DNA of 14,446 nt from UBA11524 sp051883695. Its GTDB lineage: Bacteria; Bacillota; Clostridia; Christensenellales; Aristaeellaceae. The position numbers and the translations under genes were made by a program. The stretch's first letter is position 1, and each line of letters starts with the position of its first letter. The notes under the pieces are model-generated. The model was not told the origin of the DNA, made no database searches, and saw nothing but the letters and a program-made list of their open reading frames with translations. The stretch covers positions 1 through 14,446 of the forward strand of contig JBJEUF010000069.1 in NCBI GenBank assembly GCA_051883695.1, written 5' to 3'. Positions 5,596-12,371 of this stretch are shown piece after piece.

Positions 5596-8382
5596 TTATA
5601 CTTCGATCCGTGCCCGGCTGGATCCATCGCTGCCCTTGGTGACGATGATTTTCCTGTCGATCTTTTCCCGGAGCTCGGAAACGTGCGAGATCACGCCCAC
5701 AAGCCGCCTGTTTTCGCTCAGACCGGTCAGCGTGGCAAGGACGATGCGCAGCAGCTCGTCGTCCAGCGAGCCGAAGCCCTCATCGACAAACAGCGTGTCC
5801 AGCTCGATGCCGCCCTGCTGCTGCTGAATCTCGTCCGACATGCCAAGGGCCAGCGACAGGGAGGCCAGAAAGGCTTCGCCGCCGGACAGGCTGCGAACGC
5901 TGCGCTCCGTATTGTTGGTATAGTCGCGCACGTTCAGCTCAAGGCCGCTCTGGGAGCGCAGGTTGCCCGCCTCCGCACACCGGACAAGCTCGTACTGGCC
6001 CCGGGACATGATCTTCAGGCGGCGATTGGCATACGTCAGGATGCGCTCAAAATAGGCCATCTGCACATAGGCCTCCAGCATGATCTTCTCCTTGCCCTCC
6101 AGGTGGCCGTTGGCGGTCCGGGCCAGCTCCGATAGCCATGACAGACGGGCATCCTCCCTGACCAGCCGGCTTTGGGCGGTGGAAATCTCATCGCGAATCC
6201 GCCGGTTGCCCGCCAGGCGGATGCCTGTGGCATGCAGAGCCTGGGCGATGCTCCGCTGCTGCGCCGCGATTTCGGCGGAACGGGCATTGACGGCGGCTTC
6301 GTCGATCACCGGGAGCGCAGCAAGCGTCTCGTTCAGGGCGGAGATGCTGCCCTCGTGCTTTTGAAGCTCCTCCTGCGCCTGTCGGGCATCGCGCTCCGTT
6401 TGCCCGATCGCGCCCTCGATGCCGCGTATGCAGGCGTTGAGGGCATCCAGCTGCGCTGCGGCGGATTTCCTGTCCGAATACCGCAGCTGCGCGGTGAGCG
6501 TCTCCTTCTGCGCCAGAAGGCTGGCAGCATCGGCCTGCAGCTGCGAAAGCTGAAGGGCGGCTTCCTGTTGGGCCATGCGTTCCCTTTGCAGCTCGGCTTC
6601 CCGAAGAGGGACGGCGTCAGAGATGCGCCTGAAGCGCTTTGCGCCCTCCTTCGCTTCGCGCAGATGGATCTCCGCGGCGGCCCGGCGCTGGTTCAGGGCG
6701 GCGAGACGCGCGTCGTGCAGGGCAGGGAAGGCATGCTCATCCGATGTGTCAAAGGTGTTCCGCAGGCCCTGCAGGAGCTCATCGGAAAGCCGGAGCGTCT
6801 CTGCTTCGGCCACGTCATAGCGCGATCGGCATTTGCCCTCGGCCTGCTGGGCAGCGGTTCGCGCATGCTCTGCCTCATCGACGCCGGACTTGTCAACCGC
6901 GGCTTCCGGCAGCGTGGCAGGGGATGGATGGGACAGGCTGCCGCAGACGGGACAGGGCATACCGGGCTGGAGCCTTTCCTTTGCAAGGTGTCCGGCCTGC
7001 TGGGCATACCAGATTTCGCTCTGCCGCTGGTAATGCAGCTGAGCCGCGCTGGTCTTGCCGATCGCCAGACGCAGCTTCTGCATCGCCGTAGCCTGTTCCT
7101 TGCGGGCGGCTTGGAGCGCAGTGAACAGCTGCATAAGCGCATCGAGCTCGGTCAGGCTGCGGGTGATGCCGTCGAGCTCCTGCTGGCTGTGGGCAGCTTC
7201 GGCTTCCCGGTGCTGGAGCGATGTCAGCTCCTGCCGGAAAAGCGCGATGTCCTGCTCCAGCGCGGTCACTTTGCTGCCATGCTGCTCCGCATCCGCCCTT
7301 GCCTGAACGAGCCTTTGCATGGCTGCGTCAAGCTGCCGGGAACAGTTGTCCAGCCGGTCATAGGCGGGGAGCATCGCTTCAAGGGCGGCGGCTTCCGCTT
7401 TCATCCGCTCCGCATCATCCTGCCTTGCGACGGCCTTCCTGTGGGCCTGCGTGAGGCGTTCCGCCTTTTCCATACAGGCGGCCTGGGCCCGGCGCGTGGC
7501 CTCCAGCTGCTGCTGCGTCTGGCGGCGGTGAAGCGCCTGCTGCTGGCGAGCGGTCACGGTGTCCTTTTCCCTGCTGAGGGCCTCCTGACGGGCGTTCATG
7601 TCCTGCCCGGCGTCCGCGTCAAAGGCGATATAGCCGTCGATCAGCGCCGCGATCTCCCCATCGGGGAGTGCCTGCGCCTGCACGGATGGCAGCGCCTCTG
7701 CCCCGGGAGCGTCGGGAGCGCAGGTGATCTGCTTCAGGAGATCGGCGACATGGCCGCGAAGGCTGCGGCAGACGGCCTCCTGCTCCCGGGCATCCTGCGC
7801 AAGGCGGTCCTGCAGACGGCTGAAGTTCTGCGTGCGGAACAGCTCCCGGAACAGCGCGCGGCGCTTGTCCGTGTCCGCCCTGAGCAGCTCTCTGAACTCG
7901 CCCTGCGCGATCATGGAAACCTGCTTGAACTGCTCCCGGTCAAGCCCCAGCAGCTCCTTCAGGCGACTGTCCGCGCTGCGGTCCGCAATCACGGAACCAT
8001 CGGGCAAACGCAGCTCAACGGATGGCTTTTCCTCCACATAGCCCGTTCCGCGCTGCTTGGGCCGCAGATACGCAGGACTGCGGACGACGGTATACTGCTG
8101 CCCATGGTGCAGGAAGGTGAGGGTGACGCTGGTTTTCGTCTCCGGAGACGCATAGGTGCTGCGGAGCGTCCGGGTGGTGCGCATTTCATCGCCCTTCTTC
8201 TCTCCGCCGCCCGACGGCCGGTCAAACAGCGCATAGGAGATTGCGTCGAAGATCGTCGTCTTGCCCGCGCCGGTATCGCCGCAGATGAGGTATACCCCCT
8301 GCTCGCCCAGGTGGGACAGGTCAAGATCCTGCACCCCGGCGTAGGAGCCGAAGGCGCACAGGACAAGGTGCAGCGGTCTCAT
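5596..8382 (-). CDS. sbcC: Exonuclease SbcCD, ATPase subunit SbcC (Rad50-like)
   Basis: Large SMC-like ATPase subunit of the SbcCD nuclease, which opens DNA hairpins and trims blocked double-strand ends in replication and repair. At 928 aa it is within the usual family range. The N-terminal half-ATPase has Walker A GDTGAGKTT (35-43) and a Q-loop region near 155 (QVSMIAQGEF). Long Glu/Gln/Ala-rich coiled-coil arms occupy about 190-460 and 500-780. A zinc-hook CPVC lies near 476 (PGMPCPVCGS). The C-terminal half-ATPase has the signature SLSGGEAFLASLSLALG (near 830) and Walker B LFVDEGFGSLDDE (near 867), so all key elements are intact. The start ATG shares ATGA with the sbcD stop, a translational coupling that keeps the two subunits in step. 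Confidence 0.97.
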   Translation of the reverse strand: MRPLHLVLCAFGSYAGVQDLDLSHLGEQGVYLICGDTGAGKTTIFDAISYALFDRPSGGGEKKGDEMRTTRTLRSTYASPETKTSVTLTFLHHGQQYTVVRSPAYLRPKQRGTGYVEEKPSVELRLPDGSVIADRSADSRLKELLGLDREQFKQVSMIAQGEFRELLRADTDKRRALFRELFRTQNFSRLQDRLAQDAREQEAVCRSLRGHVADLLKQITCAPDAPGAEALPSVQAQALPDGEIAALIDGYIAFDADAGQDMNARQEALSREKDTVTARQQQALHRRQTQQQLEATRRAQAACMEKAERLTQAHRKAVARQDDAERMKAEAAALEAMLPAYDRLDNCSRQLDAAMQRLVQARADAEQHGSKVTALEQDIALFRQELTSLQHREAEAAHSQQELDGITRSLTELDALMQLFTALQAARKEQATAMQKLRLAIGKTSAAQLHYQRQSEIWYAQQAGHLAKERLQPGMPCPVCGSLSHPSPATLPEAAVDKSGVDEAEHARTAAQQAEGKCRSRYDVAEAETLRLSDELLQGLRNTFDTSDEHAFPALHDARLAALNQRRAAAEIHLREAKEGAKRFRRISDAVPLREAELQRERMAQQEAALQLSQLQADAASLLAQKETLTAQLRYSDRKSAAAQLDALNACIRGIEGAIGQTERDARQAQEELQKHEGSISALNETLAALPVIDEAAVNARSAEIAAQQRSIAQALHATGIRLAGNRRIRDEISTAQSRLVREDARLSWLSELARTANGHLEGKEKIMLEAYVQMAYFERILTYANRRLKIMSRGQYELVRCAEAGNLRSQSGLELNVRDYTNNTERSVRSLSGGEAFLASLSLALGMSDEIQQQQGGIELDTLFVDEGFGSLDDELLRIVLATLTGLSENRRLVGVISHVSELREKIDRKIIVTKGSDGSSRARIEV

Positions 8383-9542
8383 GCGTTCACCTCCCAGATG
8401 CTTCGGATCAAGTCCTCCATATAGCGGGCCTGTTCGCCGGTCATCGCCGCGCCGTTGGTTCGCTCGAAGAATTCGCTGAACAGGCCGAAGGGCGTCTGCT
8501 TCTCGCTCTGCGCAGCCTCCTCGAAGCGATCCGCGTGCCGGGTTCGGGTATTGTTCCAGTCCAGATGGGTGATGTTCGGATAGACCTGCCGCAGGCGGTT
8601 CATGACGTCCGGAATGGGATGATCGTCCGTGAGGATCACATGGGTGTATGCGTCGCGGTCCGATGCGGCGGCCACGGCATCCCCGGTCAGCTCCGCGAAG
8701 GTCCCCTGCAGCTCCTGCAGGCGACGCGGCTCCGGCAGCGGAACGGTTTGCAGCGTGACGCTCCGATCGCCGTGCAGCTCGACGAGCGAAACGGACTTCT
8801 CATCATGAAGCTCGGAAAAGGAATACTTCAGCGGCGTCCCGCTGTAGCGGATGCGCTCGCTCCCCACATTCTGACCATGATGCAGATGGCCCAGCGCCAC
8901 ATAGTCAAAATCGGCAAAGAGCCGCGCGTCCACGAGGTCCGTCCCGCCGACATGGATATCCGCAGTCTCCGCCAGCGAGCAGCAGTCCTCCGAGCCGATC
9001 AGGCTTGCACCGGCAACAAACTGGTGCGCAAGCAGCACATTGCGCCGGCTGCGATCAAGGGGCAGGGCCTGCAGGGCGCAGGCGACCGCGTCGTTTGTGG
9101 TTATGATTTCCCGCTCCGGGAAGAAGGGGCGAACAACGGCGGGGCGCAGAAACGGCAGCAGCCAGATATCCACCGGGCCATCCGCGTCCTGCAGCGTTAC
9201 AGGCGCAATCCGGCCGCAATAGGCCGGCGACACATGCAGATGGCTTTGCTGCAGCGGCGCGGACAGAAAGCCGACGCGCTCTGCCGAATCGTGATTCCCG
9301 CTGATCATGCAGACGGTCGTCCCCGTCGCGAGCAGACCGCTCAGGAAACGGTCCAGCGATTGCGTGGCATAGACCGGCGGAATGCTGCGGTCGTAGAGGT
9401 CACCGGCAATGAGCACAGCATCCGGCTTTTCCGCAGCGGCAAGCTGCCGGATACGCTCCAGAATCTCATCCTGCTCCTCCTGCAGGGAAAAGCGATGAAG
9501 CTGACGGCCCAGGTGCAGGTCGGACAGGTGCATGAATTTCAT
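8379..9542 (-). CDS. sbcD: Exonuclease SbcCD, nuclease subunit SbcD (Mre11-like)
   Basis: Mn-dependent calcineurin-like phosphoesterase that forms the nuclease of the SbcCD complex. The 387 residues carry the full motif series: DLHLG (8-12, with Asp8 and His10), GDLYD (47-51), GNHD (82-85), LLAHQ (170-174) and GHLHH (218-222). These supply the two-metal site. The C-terminal third (from about 270) would be the capping and SbcC-binding region. The start ATG 9540-9542 has AAAGGA about 10 nt upstream and a good promoter behind it (9581-9609). It is the first gene of the minus-strand unit and overlaps sbcC by 4 bases. Confidence 0.97.
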   Translation of the reverse strand: MKFMHLSDLHLGRQLHRFSLQEEQDEILERIRQLAAAEKPDAVLIAGDLYDRSIPPVYATQSLDRFLSGLLATGTTVCMISGNHDSAERVGFLSAPLQQSHLHVSPAYCGRIAPVTLQDADGPVDIWLLPFLRPAVVRPFFPEREIITTNDAVACALQALPLDRSRRNVLLAHQFVAGASLIGSEDCCSLAETADIHVGGTDLVDARLFADFDYVALGHLHHGQNVGSERIRYSGTPLKYSFSELHDEKSVSLVELHGDRSVTLQTVPLPEPRRLQELQGTFAELTGDAVAAASDRDAYTHVILTDDHPIPDVMNRLRQVYPNITHLDWNNTRTRHADRFEEAAQSEKQTPFGLFSEFFERTNGAAMTGEQARYMEDLIRSIWEVNA

Positions 9543-9580
9543 TGGTAGTCATCCTTTCGCTCCTCAGGGGATATGCTGAT

Positions 9581-9609
9581 ATTATCCGATACATCGCGCA
9601 GGAAGTCAA
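9581..9609 (-). promoter_or_regulatory. Probable promoter of sbcDC
   Basis: On the minus strand TTGACT (9604-9609) and GATAAT (9581-9586) are spaced by 17 bp, close to the sigma-A consensus. The transcript would start near 9575, about 33 nt before the sbcD ATG. No other promoter as good is seen before the sigma factor gene, so the sigma pair may be partly read from here. Confidence 0.65.
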
Positions 9610-9645
9610 GGGATGGATACGGAAGAACAGACGAAATGTGTCAAA

Positions 9646-9670
9646 GCGGACAGCGGGGAGCGGTGTCCGC
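9646..9670. promoter_or_regulatory. Perfect inverted repeat between divergent promoters (possible operator)
   Basis: GCGGACA (9646-9652) and TGTCCGC (9664-9670) are perfect inverted arms around 11 bp. The left arm with its flank, AAAGCGGACAG (9643-9653), recurs exactly at 9779-9789 on the other side of the plus-strand promoter. Position and symmetry suit a regulator site, but no regulator is identified. Confidence 0.35.
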
Positions 9671-9687
9671 GGAATGCTGGAAGGATG

Positions 9688-9716
9688 TTGCAATCTGCCG
9701 GTGGACGTGGTATAAT
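9688..9716 (+). promoter_or_regulatory. Sigma-A promoter of the CNNM/CorC gene
   Basis: TTGCAA (9688-9693), a 17-bp spacer, and a perfect TATAAT (9711-9716). Transcription should start near 9722, which leaves a leader of about 108 nt before the GTG start. It also rules out starting the protein at 9726. Confidence 0.82.
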
Positions 9717-9722
9717 TAGTAT

Positions 9723-9799
9723 GGTATGCCACATCAACAGCCGGGGTGCCGTCCGCCATCCATCGGCTGCATACCGGAAAAGCGGACAGAAGGTGGCAC
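9723..9799 (+). promoter_or_regulatory. Structured 5' leader of the CNNM/CorC mRNA, possible pseudoknot
   Basis: Helix 1: GTGCC plus GTCCGC (9746-9756) pairs with GCGGAC (9782-9787) and GGCAC (9795-9799), leaving a 7-nt bulge. Helix 2: GGTATGC at the mRNA 5' end (9723-9729) pairs with GCATACC (9769-9775), which lies inside the loop of helix 1, so together they would form a pseudoknot. It does not match any riboswitch class I can recall. The fold is a proposal from complementarity only. Confidence 0.35.
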
Positions 9800-9830
9800 A
9801 AACCGCAATGACTGTAAGGAGGGAATCTCT

Positions 9831-11138
9831 GTGCCTGGTGACCCATGGGGACCGCTATTGCTTCTGCTGCTGCTCATTCTGCTGAACGGATGGTTTGCCG
9901 CGATGGGCGTTGCCATCCTTTCGCTCAATGAGACGAAGCTCCGTCACGACGCGGAGGAGGGCGACAAGACAGCCGCCAGGCTGCTCAAGCTGAACGAATC
10001 CCCGAATCGGTTCCTCTCAACCATACAGGTCTGCATCACGCTGGCGGGCTTTCTGAGCGCGGCGCTCGCGGCGGTATTCTTTTCGGATGATCTGGCTGTC
10101 GCCACCGGGATGCCGAAAACGGCCTGTCTGGTGCTGGTGACGCTGCTGCTGTCCCTTGTGACGCTGCTGCTGGGCGAAATGGTGCCCAAGCGCCTGGGGA
10201 TGCACGCGCCCGAAACGGTGGCGCGTCTGAGCCTGGGGGTGCTGACGGCCCTTTCCGTGCTGCTCAAGCCTGTGGTATGGCTGCTGTCGGCAATCACGAA
10301 CCTGCTGCTTCGCCTGATGGGCATCGACCCGAACGCGGCGGAGGAGGAGGTGACCGAGGACGATATCCTGATGATGGTGGACATGGGCGAGGAAGCCGGC
10401 GCGATTGAGGAAACGGAGAAGGAGATGATCGAAAACATCTTTGAATTCAACAACCTCACCGCCGAAAACGTCATGACCCACCGCACGGACGTCGCGGCGA
10501 TCTGGGTGGATGAAGCATGGGATGCGATCCTGCAGACGATCCGCGAGACGGGCCTGAGCCGCTTCCCGGTCTATGACGAGGATATGGACGATATCATCGG
10601 CACCCTGAACACCCGCGTCTTCCTGCTCAACATGCAATCCGAAAAGCCGCGTTCCGTCCGGGAAATGCTGCGGGAGGCCTATTTCGTCCCGGAGACGGTG
10701 CAGGCGGATCAGCTCTTCCGCGATATGCAGACAAAGAAGATTCACATGGCCATCGTCGTGGACGAATACGGCGGCATGAGCGGCATCGTCACGATGGAGG
10801 ATCTGCTGGAGGAAATCGTCGGCAATATCTATGATGAGTTCGACCCGCAGGCGGAGGCAGAGATCGTCCGGGTGGACGATACGACGTGGCGCGTGTCCGG
10901 CCAGGCTGCGCTGGAGGACGTGGCGGAGGCGCTGGATGTTGAGCTGCCGCTGGAGGAGGATTACGACACCTTCGGCGGGCTGATCTTCAGCCAGTTCACC
11001 ACCATTCCCGAGGACGGCAGCACGCCGGAGCTCGATTGCTGCGGCTTGCACATCCGGGTGGAAAAGCTGGAGGAGCACCGCATTGAAACAGCCCTCGTGA
11101 CCAAGCTGCCTGAGACGGAGCAAGCGGAAACAGACTAA
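9831..11138 (+). CDS. CNNM/CorC (hemolysin C) family transporter with CBS pair
   Basis: 435-residue integral membrane protein of the CNNM (DUF21)-CBS-CorC_HlyC family. Characterised members export or control Mg2+ (and Co2+), although many are still annotated 'hemolysin'. Hydrophobic segments at about 7-30, 62-84, 97-117 and 134-163 form the CNNM domain, which ends with the conserved GEMVPKRLG (115-123) and following helices. A conserved acidic linker (GEEAGAIEETEKEMIENIFE, 186-205) leads to two CBS domains, about 210-268 and 272-335, with SRFPVYDE and VVDEYGGMSGIVTMEDLLEE. The C-terminal CorC_HlyC domain covers about 342-425. The start is GTG 9831, set by AAGGAGGG 7 nt upstream and by the promoter position. 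An in-frame ATG at 9726 would add 35 polar residues that do not fit the family. Confidence 0.93.
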   Translation: MPGDPWGPLLLLLLLILLNGWFAAMGVAILSLNETKLRHDAEEGDKTAARLLKLNESPNRFLSTIQVCITLAGFLSAALAAVFFSDDLAVATGMPKTACLVLVTLLLSLVTLLLGEMVPKRLGMHAPETVARLSLGVLTALSVLLKPVVWLLSAITNLLLRLMGIDPNAAEEEVTEDDILMMVDMGEEAGAIEETEKEMIENIFEFNNLTAENVMTHRTDVAAIWVDEAWDAILQTIRETGLSRFPVYDEDMDDIIGTLNTRVFLLNMQSEKPRSVREMLREAYFVPETVQADQLFRDMQTKKIHMAIVVDEYGGMSGIVTMEDLLEEIVGNIYDEFDPQAEAEIVRVDDTTWRVSGQAALEDVAEALDVELPLEEDYDTFGGLIFSQFTTIPEDGSTPELDCCGLHIRVEKLEEHRIETALVTKLPETEQAETD

Positions 11139-11140
11139 AC

Positions 11141-11183
11141 GTCGGTAAACAGTCCGGCAATAATGTCGGCAAACAGTCCGGCA
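11141..11183 (+). repeat. Two tandem copies of a 19-bp sequence after the CNNM gene
   Basis: GTCGGTAAACAGTCCGGCA (11141-11159) and GTCGGCAAACAGTCCGGCA (11165-11183) differ at one position and repeat with a 24-bp period. They begin 2 bp past the stop codon and end before the terminator. No function is evident. Confidence 0.8.
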
Positions 11184-11195
11184 GCAGAAAAAGCG

Positions 11196-11238
11196 AAGCC
11201 TGCACGGCGGCATAGCGCTGCGGTGCAGGCTTGTTTTG
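11196..11238. terminator. Bidirectional rho-independent terminator
   Basis: AAGCCTGCAC (11196-11205) pairs with GTGCAGGCTT (11223-11232). On the plus strand GTTTTG follows. On the minus strand the stem is followed by CGCTTTTTC. It lies between converging genes, so it can end both the CNNM and the DegV transcripts. A smaller hairpin, ACAGAC/GTCTGT (11259-11275), sits at the DegV stop codon. Confidence 0.75.
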
Positions 11239-11274
11239 AAGGAGCGGTGACGATCAATACAGACCGAAAGTCTG

Positions 11275-12135
11275 TTAATCCGCGAACTGGACGATGGCGC
11301 CGAGCAGACCGGGGCCGGTATGAATCGCCAGCGCGGGGCTGACCGGGCTGATAAAGCTGGACACGACATCCAGCTTTTGCCGGAAGAGCTCCAGCAGGTG
11401 GGACGCGTCCTCCGCCGCATTGCCATGGACGACGGCCACGCGCACCTTGCGACCCTGGAAGCGCCGGATGAACTCCTCCTGCATGACGTTCAGCGCGTTG
11501 GAGAAGCCGCGCGCCTTGGCCAGCGTGGCGTACACGCCGTCGTCATTGACGTGGATGACGGGCTTGATCTTCAGCAGGGAACCGACCACGCCTTCCACCA
11601 GTCCGATGCGGCCGCCCTTGCGCAGGAACTCCAGCGTGCGGATCACAAAGGCGCCCAGCTGGTGCTTGCGCACCCTGTTCAGGTGTTCCAGCACCTGCTC
11701 CACCGGCATCCCCCGGGACAGGCACTCCGCCGCTTCCAGAACCAGCAGGCCCAGACCGCAGGACAGCGTGCGCGTGTCATAGACGTCGACTTGCAGACCC
11801 TCGGTCTCTTCTGCCAGGATGCTGACCATGTTGTACGTTCCGGAGAGGCTGCCGGACATGCACAGGTGAAGGATTCGGGTCGCGCCTTCCTCACGCAGCT
11901 GGCGGTAGAGGGTGCCCACATCCTCCGGCAGCGGCAGGGAGGTCTTGGGCAGTTCATGGGCAAGGAGCTCGTAGAGCTGCTCCTGCGTGATTTCCACGCG
12001 GTCGCGGAATTCCCCCTGACTGGTTGCCACACGCAGCGGAACAACGCGGATATCATACTGTTCAAGCTGCTCATCCAGAAGATCACAGGCTGTGTCGGTT
12101 ACCAGCGCGACACGCTCGTCTCCAATCGTGAACAT
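11275..12135 (-). CDS. DegV family fatty-acid-binding protein
   Basis: 286-residue cytoplasmic DegV protein. Family members bind a fatty acid or acyl chain, and the FakB subfamily presents it to the kinase FakA for incorporation into phospholipid. Visible signatures are VTDTACDL (12-19), TSLP (65-68, where the conserved Ser/Thr contact the carboxylate), SGSLSGTYN (94-102), DTRTLSCGLG (120-129), LEFLRKGGRIG (168-178) and HTGPG (272-276). No fakA-like gene is nearby, so FakB activity is an inference. The start ATG follows AAGGAGG at 9 nt spacing, with a good promoter further upstream. It appears monocistronic, ending at a shared terminator. Confidence 0.94.
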   Translation of the reverse strand: MFTIGDERVALVTDTACDLLDEQLEQYDIRVVPLRVATSQGEFRDRVEITQEQLYELLAHELPKTSLPLPEDVGTLYRQLREEGATRILHLCMSGSLSGTYNMVSILAEETEGLQVDVYDTRTLSCGLGLLVLEAAECLSRGMPVEQVLEHLNRVRKHQLGAFVIRTLEFLRKGGRIGLVEGVVGSLLKIKPVIHVNDDGVYATLAKARGFSNALNVMQEEFIRRFQGRKVRVAVVHGNAAEDASHLLELFRQKLDVVSSFISPVSPALAIHTGPGLLGAIVQFAD

Positions 12136-12173
12136 GTCAGGATCCCTCCTTGATTGTCGGAGTATGTTCTTAC

Positions 12174-12201
12174 ATTATAACATAACGTCCATTTTCGTCA
12201 A
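12174..12201 (-). promoter_or_regulatory. Promoter of the DegV gene
   Basis: On the minus strand TTGACG (12196-12201) and a perfect TATAAT (12174-12179) are spaced by 16 bp. Transcription should begin near 12167, about 30 nt before the ATG. Confidence 0.78.
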
Positions 12202-12282
12202 GGCTCAAATGTGACGGATGGCTGAAAAGAAAGCGAAAGCGCGCAAAAGCGAGCGAATATTTGTAAATTTGACCAGGGAAGG

Positions 12283-12311
12283 TTGACAATCCGGTTGAGT
12301 TGTTTTACCAT
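12283..12311 (+). promoter_or_regulatory. Promoter of the surface-protein gene
   Basis: A perfect TTGACA (12283-12288), a 17-bp spacer and TACCAT (12306-12311). It is divergent from the DegV promoter, about 80 bp away. The region between is locally AT-richer than the rest of the window (for example ATATTTGTAAATTTG). Confidence 0.7.
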
Positions 12312-12331
12312 GTTGGGTGTGCAATTACGAG

Positions 12332-12351
12332 GCTCTGCCGGATGGCGGAGC
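12332..12351 (+). promoter_or_regulatory. Small hairpin in the surface-protein 5' leader
   Basis: GCTCTGCC (12332-12339) pairs with GGCGGAGC (12344-12351), 8 bp with one wobble and a GGAT loop. It ends 5 nt before the ribosome site GGAGG (12357-12361). It could modulate translation or stabilise the mRNA, but could also be incidental. Confidence 0.35.
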
Positions 12352-12371
12352 GATGCGGAGGCGTGCGAACG

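Noticed and set aside
5541..5627. N-terminal extension of the ECF sigma factor
   Set aside because: It would overlap the end of sbcC and adds residues unlike sigma factors; the AGGAGGG site supports the ATG at 5540.
6172..8424. A 750-residue plus-strand frame opposite sbcC
   Set aside because: It is a shadow of the sbcC coding sequence; Walker A, the zinc hook, the signature and Walker B are all on the other strand.
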